From Terrimonas sp937888905 (lineage in GTDB: Bacteria > Bacteroidota > Bacteroidia > Chitinophagales > Chitinophagaceae): a stretch of 64,000 bases of DNA. This document shows, one piece after another, positions 43,258-51,958 of the stretch; within the stretch, counting starts at the first letter, position 1; each line of letters begins with the position of its first letter. A model generated the notes under the pieces. It was not told the DNA's origin. It saw nothing but the letters and a program-made list of their open reading frames with translations, and did no database searches. Location: assembly GCA_937888905.1 (NCBI GenBank), contig CALATA010000001.1:186001-250000 (forward strand). Direction: 5' to 3'. The position numbers were made by a program, and so were the translations under genes.

Positions 43258-43674
43258 ATGCCAGTCACCCAACTGTTTGTCTACGGCTCGCTGTTAAGCG
43301 GCTTCCGTAGTCCTGCGTACGAGTACATCAGCCGTTATTTCTCTCTTGCCGGTCCTGGCCGGGTAAAGGGATTGCTTTATGATATGGGTACGTATCCCGC
43401 AGCTATTCCGTCTGAAGAAGACGTATACATCAAAGGCGAACTCTATACGATCCGTGAAGAAAATGAACTTTCCTGGGCCATGGCACAGCTCGACGACTAT
43501 GAAGGAGTGAATCCCGAGCCTGGTGAGCCGGAGCTTTACCGCCGCGCGCAGGCAACGGTGCTGCTCGACAACGGCACGCAGGCCGAAGCCTGGATCTACT
43601 GGTATGATGGCGATGTGCAGGGCCGTCCCGTCATCGCATCCGGCAGCGTACTCGATTTTATTAACCGCAAATGA
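43258..43674 (+). CDS. Gamma-glutamylcyclotransferase-like protein (AIG2 fold)
   Basis: This 138-residue protein has the hallmark N-terminal LFVYGSLLSGF and continues with GLLYDMGTYPAAI, VYIKGELYTI and LDDYEGVNP. The LDDYEG glutamate is near the usual catalytic position. The fold includes gamma-glutamylcyclotransferases and gamma-glutamylamine cyclotransferases; the exact substrate cannot be told. It is followed 10 bases later by lpxH, with likely translational coupling. Confidence 0.85.
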   Translation: MPVTQLFVYGSLLSGFRSPAYEYISRYFSLAGPGRVKGLLYDMGTYPAAIPSEEDVYIKGELYTIREENELSWAMAQLDDYEGVNPEPGEPELYRRAQATVLLDNGTQAEAWIYWYDGDVQGRPVIASGSVLDFINRK

Positions 43675-43684
43675 TCCTCTGTCA

Positions 43685-44461
43685 TTGACCACGGATAAAA
43701 ACATATACTTTCTTTCGGATTTTCATCTTGGTGCGCCCGATGCGGCCTCCAGCCTGCTACGTGAAAAAGAAATCATCCGGTTCCTCAACGAAATCGCGCC
43801 GCGTGCCGCAGAGATCTTTATTGTAGGTGATATGTTCGACTTCTGGTACGAATACCGGAATGTAGTGCCCAAAGGATATGTGCGGTTGCTGGGCAAACTG
43901 GCCGAGCTCACGGATGCGGGTATCACCATCCGTTTTTTTGTGGGCAACCACGATATGTGGATGAAAGATTACTTTCAGAAAGAACTCAATATTCCCGTTT
44001 ATTTTGAACCTGAGGTGTTTGAGTGGAATGGCAAACGTGTACTCGTGGGCCATGGCGATGGGTTAGGTCCGGGTGATCATGGATACAAACGGTTAAAAAA
44101 AATATTCCGCAATCCGGTGTGCCAGTGGCTGTTCGGTATACTGCCGCCCGCCGTGGGCATGGGACTGGCCAATTACTTTAGCCGAAAAAGCCGCGCGCAA
44201 ACGGGTAGTTCGGAAGAAACATTTTTGGGTGCAGACCGCGAATGGCTGATCAGCTATTGCCGCGACCGGCTCAAAGCAGAACATTTTGACTACTTTGTAT
44301 TCGGACACCGTCACCTGCCGATCGATTTCCGGCTCAACGATACCAGCCGTTACATCAACCTGGGCGACTGGATCCGCTATTTCACTTACGCCGTACTCGA
44401 AGGCACAGAAATGAGTCTGCATGCCTACAACGGACAGGAACAAAAAATCGTCAGGTTATAA
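43685..44461 (+). CDS. lpxH: UDP-2,3-diacylglucosamine hydrolase-like metallophosphoesterase
   Basis: The chosen start is TTG at 43685, giving about 258 residues beginning (M)TTDKNIYFLSDFHLG. The frame is open to 43523 but those codons lie inside the preceding gene. Metal-binding motifs DFHLG, GDMFD, GNHDMW, GHGDG and FGHRHLP are all present. LpxH removes UMP to form lipid X in lipid A synthesis. The Bacteroidota form is a YbbF/LpxH-family enzyme of this length. The exported-protein gene follows 2 bases later. Confidence 0.88.
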   Translation: MTTDKNIYFLSDFHLGAPDAASSLLREKEIIRFLNEIAPRAAEIFIVGDMFDFWYEYRNVVPKGYVRLLGKLAELTDAGITIRFFVGNHDMWMKDYFQKELNIPVYFEPEVFEWNGKRVLVGHGDGLGPGDHGYKRLKKIFRNPVCQWLFGILPPAVGMGLANYFSRKSRAQTGSSEETFLGADREWLISYCRDRLKAEHFDYFVFGHRHLPIDFRLNDTSRYINLGDWIRYFTYAVLEGTEMSLHAYNGQEQKIVRL

Positions 44462-44463
44462 CC

Positions 44464-45276
44464 ATGTACAGAATCGCCCTTTTATCTTCTTTATTCCTGC
44501 TGTCGCTCGCTTCTGCGAACGCGCAGAACGATACGCTTTTTAAACGCGTACGTTACATCAAAGGCGATATCAAGGCGTTTGGGGTGGACAATCTCGAAAA
44601 CATCTACGTGCTCAGCAGTCTCGGCCAGCTCAAAAAACTCAATGAAAAAGGCGATTCCGTAGCCGTTTTCAACGATATCAAAAAATACGGGGAAGCTTCA
44701 CAGATCGATGTATCCAATCCTTTAAAAGTTCTGCTGTACTACCGCGACTTTTCCACTATTGTGATACTCGACCGCCTGCTTAATGTGCGTACGGCCATCG
44801 ATCTGCGAAGACAGAATATGTTCCAGGTAAAGTCGGTTGCGCTTTCCTACGACAGCAAAATCTGGGTTTATGATGAAATGGACAGCAAGCTGAAAAAGAT
44901 CGATGATGATGGTCGCGTGCTGCTGGAAACACCTGACTTCCGGCAACTATTCGGCGATGCACCCATGCCGGTCCGGTTATTCGACCAGGATAAATATGTT
45001 TATCTCTACGATCCTGCACGCGCCGTATACGTATTCGATTATTATGGTGCGTTGAAAAATAAAATACTGATCACCGGCTGGAAAAATTTCCGCGTAGCGG
45101 GGAAATATTTTTTCGGTACTTCTGCCGATCAACTGTACCGCTATGATATTACCACCTTCCGCTATGATGAATGGAAAATGCCGGAAAACCTGCGCAATGC
45201 CAGGCAACTCGATTTCAGTGCAGGGAAGGTTTACGCATTGCAAGCCGACGGCATAGAAATATATAACCTGCAGTAA
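44464..45276 (+). CDS. Exported beta-propeller-like protein of unknown function
   Basis: This 270-residue protein has a signal peptide (1-20, ending SANAQ). The rest shows repeated short blade-like units, such as GVDNLENIYVLSSLGQLKKL, SYDSKIWVYDEMDSKLKKI and DKYVYLYDPARAVYVFD, resembling NHL or PQQ-type propellers. No catalytic motif is seen. It starts 2 bases after lpxH, suggesting a shared transcript; a role in the envelope is plausible but unproven. Confidence 0.6.
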   Translation: MYRIALLSSLFLLSLASANAQNDTLFKRVRYIKGDIKAFGVDNLENIYVLSSLGQLKKLNEKGDSVAVFNDIKKYGEASQIDVSNPLKVLLYYRDFSTIVILDRLLNVRTAIDLRRQNMFQVKSVALSYDSKIWVYDEMDSKLKKIDDDGRVLLETPDFRQLFGDAPMPVRLFDQDKYVYLYDPARAVYVFDYYGALKNKILITGWKNFRVAGKYFFGTSADQLYRYDITTFRYDEWKMPENLRNARQLDFSAGKVYALQADGIEIYNLQ

Positions 45277-45299
45277 CGGTGCATTTTCCTACGGATCAA

Positions 45300-45307
45300 T
45301 AATTTTG
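45300..45307 (+). promoter_or_regulatory. Candidate -7 box (TAATTTTG) adjoining the mscS start
   Basis: A perfect TAnnTTTG box ends 4 bases before the ATG at 45312. If used, the transcript would begin within the first codons, so either it is leaderless or the box is not used. Confidence 0.3.
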
Positions 45308-45311
45308 CAGC

Positions 45312-46424
45312 ATGAATGAATTTCTCGGACAGGTATGGCTGGGCAACACCGTGCAATCTTATCTGGTGGTGATTGCCATCATTCTTTTCATTTTGCTGGT
45401 GAAACGCTACATAGCGCGTTATGTGGCCGGACTGATCTACATCCTTGTACACCGTATCTGGAAAGACATAGATAAACCAACGTTCAAAACGCTGGTCGTA
45501 AAGCCGCTCGGGTTTTTCCTGGCTGTGCTCGTATCGCTTACAACCCTTTACAGGCTTCACTTTCCCGAAGATCTCAACATCGACATCTACCGGGTAACGG
45601 TGAAGCAACTGGTGCATTCTTTCGGCTCGCTGATCCTGATCATTTCCTTCTTCCGGCTATTGGTCCGCATGATTGATTTCATTGCCATGATCCTGCACAT
45701 CAAAGCCAGCCGGACACACGATACCACGGATGATCAGTTGGTGGTTTTCTTCAAGGATTTTTTCAAAGTATTACTGGGCATAATCGGGTTGCTGATGGTC
45801 CTGAAATTCGCATTTGGTATCAATATTGGCAATGTGCTCACAGGACTGAGTATCGTGGGTGCGGCCGTGGCACTGTCCCTGCGCGAGAGCCTGGAGAACC
45901 TGATCGCTTCTTTCATCATTTTTTTCGACAGACCTTTCAGTACCGGTGATGTGGTGAAAGTAAATACCTTTACCGGTACGGTAGAAAAGATCGGGCTGCG
46001 CAGTACGCGTATCAGAACTGATCAAAAAACATATATTTCCGTTCCCAATAAACAAATGGTGGATACAATCATCGACAACCTGTCGATGCGCACGCAACGC
46101 CGCGCCGACCTGCGTCTTGAAGTGGGATTGAGCACCAGTTCGGCGGACCTCGACAAATTGCTCGAAGGGCTGCGTTCGATCGCCAGCCGCAAAGAGATTG
46201 AAAGCGCTACCGTATTGCTGAATGATATTACTTCATCGTCTTTCCTGGTGACGCTCGAATATTATACGGGACCGGTAACTATGGCCGAGTTCAATAAGGT
46301 GAAGCAGGAGGTCAATTTTTCCTCCTTACGGCTCCTCGAATCTTTGGGAATACAAATAGCCGGTGCGAGCACCGATATCAAGCTGGTGGGCCCGGAAAAA
46401 GCTCAACAGAATGCCGGCGGCTGA
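45312..46424 (+). CDS. MscS-family mechanosensitive ion channel
   Basis: This 370-residue protein has several membrane segments (about 12-30, 60-80, 100-120, 148-165 and 172-195). The pore-lining TM3 region has small residues (NVLTGLSIVGAAVALSLRESLENLIASFIIFFDRPF), and the MscS beta domain starts FSTGDVVKVNTFTGTVEKIGLRSTRI. A C-terminal alpha/beta domain follows (VPNKQMVDTIIDNL). It releases solutes under osmotic shock. Its stop codon lies inside a dispersed palindrome (46423-46442). Confidence 0.9.
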   Translation: MNEFLGQVWLGNTVQSYLVVIAIILFILLVKRYIARYVAGLIYILVHRIWKDIDKPTFKTLVVKPLGFFLAVLVSLTTLYRLHFPEDLNIDIYRVTVKQLVHSFGSLILIISFFRLLVRMIDFIAMILHIKASRTHDTTDDQLVVFFKDFFKVLLGIIGLLMVLKFAFGINIGNVLTGLSIVGAAVALSLRESLENLIASFIIFFDRPFSTGDVVKVNTFTGTVEKIGLRSTRIRTDQKTYISVPNKQMVDTIIDNLSMRTQRRADLRLEVGLSTSSADLDKLLEGLRSIASRKEIESATVLLNDITSSSFLVTLEYYTGPVTMAEFNKVKQEVNFSSLRLLESLGIQIAGASTDIKLVGPEKAQQNAGG

Positions 46425-46442
46425 GGCCGATACTTCGGCCTC
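46423..46442. repeat. Dispersed palindrome, copy 3 (inverted orientation)
   Basis: GAGGCCGA-TACT-TCGGCCTC: the centre TACT is the reverse complement of AGTA in copies 1 and 2, so this copy is in the opposite orientation. It overlaps the last two bases of the mscS stop codon and lies 7 bases before the end of the convergent thioredoxin-like gene. Confidence 0.7.
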
Positions 46443-46449
46443 CCGAAGC

Positions 46450-46968
46450 CTAAGGCAATGCAGTGATCGCTGCGAGTTCTGCTTCGGCCACGCCTGTTTT
46501 TCCGTATTCAACCACACGGCCTTTCTCCTTACCGTTTTGCATCACCATGATCGTGGGCACATTGGTAATGCCAAAAGCCTGGGTCAGGTGACTGATGGTT
46601 GTTTTGGCGCGGTCTGTTCCGATCAGCGTAACACGGCTGGAAGGGAAACCCGCCGCATCAAGAAAGCTGAACAGGCGGGGAATGATATAATGTGAATCGC
46701 TGCACCAGGTGCCCATGAACACCACGAGCTCCACGTCTTTGCTATTGGCAGCAAATTTCTGTACGTGTTCATTATCCTTTGCATAGGCAACAAAGTTTTC
46801 TTTCCACCAGGTAAAGGTGCTGTCCTGCGCAAGTACGTCGCGGGAAATAATGCCTTTGAGAAGATGACCACCCGATACGGTGTCTTTCTGAATGTAGTAC
46901 TGACTTTGTGCTTGTACCTGGGAATAACCGAGGAAGCAAAGGGCTGCTAAGCAGATAAGTTTACGCAT
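46450..46968 (-). CDS. Exported thioredoxin-like protein with a single active-site cysteine
   Basis: This 172-residue protein has a signal peptide (1-20, ending QVQAQ) and a thioredoxin fold with VELVVFMGTWCSDS and the cis-proline region NVPTIMVM. The redox motif is WCSDS, so the second cysteine of CxxC is replaced by serine. This suggests a disulfide-binding or chaperone-like protein rather than an oxidoreductase. It faces the mscS gene across the palindrome. Confidence 0.75.
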   Translation of the reverse strand: MRKLICLAALCFLGYSQVQAQSQYYIQKDTVSGGHLLKGIISRDVLAQDSTFTWWKENFVAYAKDNEHVQKFAANSKDVELVVFMGTWCSDSHYIIPRLFSFLDAAGFPSSRVTLIGTDRAKTTISHLTQAFGITNVPTIMVMQNGKEKGRVVEYGKTGVAEAELAAITALP

Positions 46969-47016
46969 AATCTTTCTTTGACCTTACAACAACCGGGAAG
47001 GTTGCACGGTTTACAA

Positions 47017-47622
47017 TCAGAGCCCGGCTTTCAATTCCAGGAAAAATTGCCGCATTCTTTCAAGCGAACGGATCATTTCAAACCGCTCGTCGGCTTTTTT
47101 ATTTTTCCGGAGGAAATCCTTGGCTCCTTCAATCGTGAATTTTCGGCGGCGAAGCAAATCGTAGATAAGTGCGAGGTTCTTGACATCCACCGGGCGGAAG
47201 AAGCGGTCGCCCTTCTTATTTTTTCTCGGCTGAAGGATGTCGAATTCTGTTTCCCAATAACGGATAAGCGATTGTTTTTCGCTGAACATACCGGCTACTT
47301 CTCCGATGGAATAGTATTGTTTGCGGAACAGTTCTTCGTCTTCGGGAATACTTAAATGTTCGGGTGGCAGTCCGGTATCCTTCAATGACCGGCGCCCTCT
47401 GTTGGAGAGCGGCTTGCGTTCTTTCACCGCAGTGGTTGACAACACAGACGGGTCAGCCTTGCTCACAAAGCTGATCGCTTCCTCTTCTTCCACCTCAATG
47501 ATGTCAGATAAAACCTCATCTGTTGCGGCTTCAGTTTCGGAAACTACTTCCTTCTCCGGCTCCGGAACAGGATCCGGCGGAGCAGAAAAGTCGAAGGTGA
47601 TCTGTGTTAAATGCTTACCCAT
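47017..47622 (-). CDS. MerR-family transcriptional regulator with acidic N-terminal region
   Basis: This 201-residue protein has an acidic, probably disordered N-terminus (1-75, rich in Glu, Asp and Pro). A MerR winged helix follows (about 102-170) with YYSIGEVAGMF, LIRYWETEFDILQPRKNKKGDRFF and a helical end. The second helix motif RYWE and GDRFFRP are typical of the Bacteroidota MerR group. No effector-binding domain is seen. A minus-strand TAATTTTG box (47641-47634) ends 11 bases before the ATG. Confidence 0.88.
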   Translation of the reverse strand: MGKHLTQITFDFSAPPDPVPEPEKEVVSETEAATDEVLSDIIEVEEEEAISFVSKADPSVLSTTAVKERKPLSNRGRRSLKDTGLPPEHLSIPEDEELFRKQYYSIGEVAGMFSEKQSLIRYWETEFDILQPRKNKKGDRFFRPVDVKNLALIYDLLRRRKFTIEGAKDFLRKNKKADERFEMIRSLERMRQFFLELKAGL

Positions 47623-47633
47623 TACAGTTGTAA

Positions 47634-47641
47634 CAAAATTA
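47634..47641 (-). promoter_or_regulatory. Candidate -7 box (TAATTTTG) for the MerR gene
   Basis: Read on the minus strand, TAATTTTG (47641-47634) fits the consensus. Transcription would start about 5 bases before the ATG, giving a nearly leaderless message. Confidence 0.35.
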
Positions 47642-47699
47642 CAGCGGTAATGATGCCGGGAAGCCCTAAAGAAATCCTAATTATCCACATTTAAACCCC

Positions 47700-48308
47700 T
47701 CAATTGCGCCAGCGCAGCGTATTGATGAGATGTTTGAGATCTTGTTTGAGAAAATCATTCACAATACTGAGTGAGTCTTCATTGGGCGCAGCATCAAAAT
47801 ATAAGGCGCCTCGGAGAAAGTTTTTGGTGGAATCTGTAAGGAAGAATTGATTCGCGGTTGCCGTATTTCCTTTCAGGGAAAAATAAATGCCTTCCACTTT
47901 ATTCGGCGTTACCATAAAACTGTCGTTGATGCCGGATGCAATGTCCGTATGTTTCAGGTAAGCCATCTTGTGTCCGTCATTTACCAGCGAATCAAAGTTG
48001 CGTGCATTGATGGGCTTATAACTGATATAGATGCGGCCGTTGAGGCTCGGAATGTCGATGTTGATCCACCAGTCACCGGCTTTGGTATCGAAGAAGGTAG
48101 TGTCTTTCAGAATTTTTGCATATACGGGATACTCGAACGTATAAGGATATCCCGGTTCGTCAAACTGTACATATTTTTTCTCCGGGAGATCGATATGGAA
48201 ATAGCCTTTTTTCCTGGGTGTATAGGGGCTGTTGCATCCTGCCACAAGAAATGCGGTGATGAAAAAAAATGCGATAAGCGATAAAAGCGGGCGGAAAGAA
48301 ACGGGCAT
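47700..48308 (-). CDS. gldD: Gliding-motility lipoprotein GldD
   Basis: This 202-residue lipoprotein has a signal peptide with lipobox VAGC (cysteine near residue 25). The family pattern follows: PRKKGYFHIDLPEKKYVQFD, YPYTFEYPVYAKI, the WWINIDIPSLNGRIYISYK segment and FLRGALYFDAAPNEDSL near the end. GldD is needed for gliding and protein secretion in Flavobacteriia, and homologues also occur in non-gliding Bacteroidota. It lies 5 bases after gldE, on the same strand. Confidence 0.9.
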   Translation of the reverse strand: MPVSFRPLLSLIAFFFITAFLVAGCNSPYTPRKKGYFHIDLPEKKYVQFDEPGYPYTFEYPVYAKILKDTTFFDTKAGDWWINIDIPSLNGRIYISYKPINARNFDSLVNDGHKMAYLKHTDIASGINDSFMVTPNKVEGIYFSLKGNTATANQFFLTDSTKNFLRGALYFDAAPNEDSLSIVNDFLKQDLKHLINTLRWRN

Positions 48309-48313
48309 AATAA

Positions 48314-49654
48314 TTAGTCTTTCTGTTTGATGGCGACCTTTACTTTCACGATGCGGTTCTTGTCGGTTTCCACCACGGTGAAGTCAAAGTCATTAGCGGA
48401 AATAACGGTATCCGGCGTGGGAAATTCGCCGGCCAGTTCAAGGATCAGTCCGCCTACGGATTCGCTTTCTCCTTTTACTTTATCAAAGGTGTCCATAGGC
48501 AAATGCATGATCTTGCACATATCGTGGATCATGGTGCGGCCGTCGAACAGATAGGTATTGTCGTCGATCTTATTGCCCTGCGTTTCTTCTTCGTCGAATT
48601 CATCGCGTATTTCACCTATTACTTCTTCCATGATGTCTTCCATTGTCACGATGCCGCTTGTGCCGCCAAATTCATCCACTACTACGGAGAAATGAAGGTG
48701 ACGTTTCTGCAGATCGATCAGCAGGTCTTCGATCAATCTTGTTTCCGGAACAAAATAAGGTTGACGGATCACGGTGCGCCAATCGAAGTCCGGTCCCTCT
48801 TTCAGGTAAGGGATGAGGTCTTTTGTATTCAGCACACCTGCGATGTTGTCGAGGTTGTTGTGATAAACGGGCAGGCGTGAGTAATGCAGTTCTTCCACCC
48901 GCTGGATCAGGTCGTTGAAGCGGGTGTTGTATTCGATACCGCTTACATCCACGCGGTTGGTCATGATCTGTTTAACGGCAATATTGCCAAACTTGACAAT
49001 GCCTTTCATGATATTCTTCTCTTCGGGAGAAGCTTCGTCGTCGGTCTGGATATCGATGGCTTCATCGAGCTCCTGTATGCTGATGGCTTCCGAGCGGTTG
49101 GCGCCGAGACGTTTGCCCATACCATCGGCAACGGATACAAACCAGCGGCTGATCCTGCGCAGCACCAGGTGTACGGCTTCCACTACCGGCGAGCAGCCGT
49201 AGGCAAAGCGGAGATTATTCTGCGTAGCCCATACTTTGGGTAATATTTGTCCGAAGAAAACGAGTACGAAAGCGATCACCACTACTTTAATCAGCACTTC
49301 GAGCCAGCCGGGCAGTTCATTGAGCGGGGCAAATTCCGTGATGAGAAAGTTGGCGAGAATGATGATGCAGATGTTGCTGAATGTGCCGGCGATCAGCAGC
49401 GAGGCAAAGACCTCTTTTGGCTCTTCCAGTAAATTAACGATGCGTCGTGCGGCCGGATTTTGCCGTGTTTTGAGCACGTTCATATCCTTATTGTTCAGCG
49501 AGAACAAAGCCACCTGCGCTCCCGACATGATGAACACCAGCAGGAGTAAAACGATCAGCGTACAAACCAGGATGGTTGTGCCCTGGGTGTCGGCGGCCAG
49601 GAAAACATAGCACAGGCTGTCGAAAAGCGAAGACAAAACCACTGAAAAGTCCAA
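48314..49654 (-). CDS. gldE: GldE, CorC/HlyC-type CBS-domain membrane protein
   Basis: This 446-residue protein has a DUF21 membrane domain with about four helices (25-45, 85-110, 118-138 and 143-160). A CBS pair follows (about 215-340, with VDVSGIEYNTRFNDLI and VVDEFGGTSGIVTMEDIMEE) and a C-terminal CorC_HlyC domain. The EEVIGEIRDEFDEE motif links the CBS pair to it. GldE acts with GldD in the gliding system. Ion transport, as in CorC relatives, is possible. It is between ssb and gldD. Confidence 0.88.
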   Translation of the reverse strand: MDFSVVLSSLFDSLCYVFLAADTQGTTILVCTLIVLLLLVFIMSGAQVALFSLNNKDMNVLKTRQNPAARRIVNLLEEPKEVFASLLIAGTFSNICIIILANFLITEFAPLNELPGWLEVLIKVVVIAFVLVFFGQILPKVWATQNNLRFAYGCSPVVEAVHLVLRRISRWFVSVADGMGKRLGANRSEAISIQELDEAIDIQTDDEASPEEKNIMKGIVKFGNIAVKQIMTNRVDVSGIEYNTRFNDLIQRVEELHYSRLPVYHNNLDNIAGVLNTKDLIPYLKEGPDFDWRTVIRQPYFVPETRLIEDLLIDLQKRHLHFSVVVDEFGGTSGIVTMEDIMEEVIGEIRDEFDEEETQGNKIDDNTYLFDGRTMIHDMCKIMHLPMDTFDKVKGESESVGGLILELAGEFPTPDTVISANDFDFTVVETDKNRIVKVKVAIKQKD

Positions 49655-49681
49655 GTAAAGTTTTTTTGATTACTGAATCAC

Positions 49682-49706
49682 ACAGGGCAGGAGTAGCCTG
49701 CCCTGT
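49682..49706 (-). other. Hairpin between ssb and gldE
   Basis: ACAGGGCAGG-AGTAG-CCTGCCCTGT is a perfect 10-base stem with a 5-base loop. No T-run follows in the direction of transcription, so it may be a processing site or a weak attenuator rather than a terminator. Confidence 0.5.
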
Positions 49707-49780
49707 AAATGCTATTGACAAAGTTAACTTCTTTCCTGTTCATCAGGGAATGTTGTGGATTTTTCCCTTGTTTTTAGGCG

Positions 49781-50197
49781 TTAAAACGGCAGACTTTCGG
49801 AGGGATCGCCCAACGGCATCTCGGGGCCGTGTTCTCCTTCGGGTGCCGCACCGCTGTTGCCGTCCATCCGTTTGTCCAGCATAATGAGGTTGTCGCCCAC
49901 CACTTCCGTAGCAAACTTCCGGTGGCCGTCCTTGTCTTCCCAACTGCGCGTACGCAGGCGTCCTTCGATATAGACAAGGCTGGCTTTGTGAAGATACTTC
50001 TGTGCCAGCTCAGCGAGGCCGCGCCATAACACCACGGTGTGCCATTCGGTCTGCGATACCAACTTGCCGGATCTGTCCTTAAATGTTTCCGTCGTGGCAA
50101 GCGGGAACTTCGCTACCGCAATATTCCCTTCCAGTACCTGTACATCCGGGTCTTTGCCCAGGTTGCCGATCAACATTACTCTGTTTACACCTCTCAT
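49781..50197 (-). CDS. ssb: Single-stranded DNA-binding protein
   Basis: This 138-residue SSB has an OB fold starting MRGVNRVMLIGNLGKDPDVQ, with WHTVVLWRGLAELAQKYLHKASLVYIEGRL. It ends in the short acidic/hydrophobic tip SESLPF, which recruits replication and repair partners. It is shorter than E. coli SSB (178 residues) because the linker is brief. The order mutY-ssb-gldE-gldD is common in Bacteroidota. Confidence 0.93.
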   Translation of the reverse strand: MRGVNRVMLIGNLGKDPDVQVLEGNIAVAKFPLATTETFKDRSGKLVSQTEWHTVVLWRGLAELAQKYLHKASLVYIEGRLRTRSWEDKDGHRKFATEVVGDNLIMLDKRMDGNSGAAPEGEHGPEMPLGDPSESLPF

Positions 50198-50306
50198 ACT
50201 GGTTACTTTTCTGAATAAATAATCCTTCGTCGGTTTTCAAGGCTTTTCTAAAATTAAAGTCTTTTTACCGTAAAAAGAAAATTTAAGATGGGCTTTGGTA
50301 AAGCCT

Positions 50307-51386
50307 TCACGCAAGGTATTGATCCAGGTATTGACGCACCAGCCGCGGGAAAGGATATTGTGCCAGTTCTTCCCCGGAAACCCAGTCTCCGGTGGCTTTC
50401 AGCGAGGTTTTGCTTTTAATACGCAGGTGGATAAACCGCGCCGTTACCTGTTGATGCGAAAGCTGCTGGCTGTATTCTTCCGATACTTCCAGCAACTGTG
50501 TTCCGGCGGGAATCAATCCTTCCTTCTCTGCGGTGGCAATGATTTGTTCCTGCGGAATGTCTGTTTCGGTTTCTACAAGAGGAAAATCATAGAGCTGCTG
50601 CCAGATATCGCGGGCAGTGCGTTCTTTTATCAGCCATTGATCGCGGTAATGAAGCACGAGGTAGTTGAAGCGCCGTTTGCGTATGCGGATTTTTTTCTCC
50701 TTAACCGGAAGTGCTGTCACACGGTTTTCCCGGAAGGCTACACATTGTTCCCGGAAAACGCAGGTGCCGCATAATGGCTGTGCGGGTTTACAGATCACGG
50801 CACCGAAGTCCATGATCGCCTGGTTATACAGGGCGGGATGTTCTTTATCGAGAAGTTCCTGTGCGAGGGTGGCAAACTGTTTTTTACCGGTGCTGCTGTC
50901 GATGGGCGTATCGATACCGAAGATGCGGGAGATCACGCGGAACACGTTGCCATCGAGCACGGCATAGGGAAGATTGAATGCAAAGGAAGCGATGGCGGCT
51001 GCGGTGTAGGGACCGATGCCTTTAAGCGAGCGGATATCATCGTAAGTGCCGGGAAACTGTCCGTTGAAATCACTGGCTACGATACGTGCGGTGGCGATGA
51101 GGTTGCGGCATCGTGAATAATAGCCGAGGCCTTCCCAGAGTTTGAGCACAGCGGTGTCGGGGGCTGCGGCCAGGTCGGTGATCCGGGGATAGGTAGCGGT
51201 GAAGCGTTCGTAATAGGCAAGCCCTTGTTCCACCCTGGTTTGCTGGAGAATAATCTCGCTGAGCCAGATGCGGTAAGGATCTTTTTCCCCCTTCCACGGC
51301 ATGCTGCGGGTGTTTTGTTCGCGGTGCCAGCGGAGCAGGGTAGCGGAAAATGGAGTTCCGGGTGTGTTTTTTCCCTTTTTTTTCAT
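50307..51386 (-). CDS. mutY: A/G-specific adenine glycosylase MutY
   Basis: MutY removes adenine mispaired with 8-oxoguanine. This 359-residue protein has the catalytic Glu44 in LSEIILQQTRV, the helix-hairpin-helix LKGIGPYTAAAIASFAF (121-137), Asp145 in VLDGNVFRV, and a [4Fe-4S] cluster set C199, C206, C209, C215 (spacing 6-2-5). A C-terminal NUDIX-like domain (about 230-359) recognises 8-oxoguanine. It is the first gene of the mutY-ssb-gldE-gldD run. Confidence 0.95.
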   Translation of the reverse strand: MKKKGKNTPGTPFSATLLRWHREQNTRSMPWKGEKDPYRIWLSEIILQQTRVEQGLAYYERFTATYPRITDLAAAPDTAVLKLWEGLGYYSRCRNLIATARIVASDFNGQFPGTYDDIRSLKGIGPYTAAAIASFAFNLPYAVLDGNVFRVISRIFGIDTPIDSSTGKKQFATLAQELLDKEHPALYNQAIMDFGAVICKPAQPLCGTCVFREQCVAFRENRVTALPVKEKKIRIRKRRFNYLVLHYRDQWLIKERTARDIWQQLYDFPLVETETDIPQEQIIATAEKEGLIPAGTQLLEVSEEYSQQLSHQQVTARFIHLRIKSKTSLKATGDWVSGEELAQYPFPRLVRQYLDQYLA

Positions 51387-51529
51387 GTAGAAAGGCCGAT
51401 CGGGGCCGAATATCTGCTATTTTTTAAAAACGGCCTGGAAATTGTTACAAAAAAAGTCGCTATCCTGTTGACTATCATCTTTTTTTGCATTAAATTGGCA
51501 TTCTGAAACAATCTAAAACCTTGCGTCAA

Positions 51530-51853
51530 ATGAGAAAAGCCGATCTCGTTAACAAGATTTCTGACAAAACTGGGATACCCAAAGTTGATGTTTTGGTTAC
51601 CCTCGAAACCATGTTCAAAGAGGTGAAGGACACGCTCTCGGGCGGGGAGAACATCTATATCCGTGGTTTCGGAAGTTTTATCACCAAGAAACGCGCCGCC
51701 AAGATAGGCCGCAACATCAAGAAGAATATAGCTGTTCATATTCCTGAGCACTATATCCCAGCCTTCAAGCCAGCCAAAGAGTTTGTAGCCGAAGTAAAAA
51801 AATTGCAGGAGCCCAAGCCCGACAATGGTCCTGGCGAAGATGCTGACGATTAA
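51530..51853 (+). CDS. HU/IHF-family DNA-binding protein
   Basis: The protein has 107 residues from ATG 51530 (a TTG at 51521 adds three). It has MRKADLVNKISDKTGIPKVDV, the beta-arm region IRGFGSFITKKRAAKIGRNIKKN, and a C-terminal acidic tail (EEPKPDNGPGEDADD-like). It bends DNA and shapes the chromosome. It is divergent from mutY and is followed by the TPR gene. Confidence 0.93.
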   Translation: MRKADLVNKISDKTGIPKVDVLVTLETMFKEVKDTLSGGENIYIRGFGSFITKKRAAKIGRNIKKNIAVHIPEHYIPAFKPAKEFVAEVKKLQEPKPDNGPGEDADD

Positions 51854-51930
51854 TCCTGCGCGGTGACTCCTGCTGTGATAAAATTCTCCCAAGGTTTTTT
51901 GCAGCGTGATCATGAGTGACCGATAGGGGT

Positions 51931-51938
51931 TAACTTTG
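51931..51938 (+). promoter_or_regulatory. Candidate -7 box (TAACTTTG) for the TPR gene
   Basis: A perfect TAnnTTTG box ending 20 bases before the ATG at 51959. A weak TTG is not clear at the expected spacing. Confidence 0.35.
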
Positions 51939-51958
51939 CTGCCTGAAAAGAATGCGGC

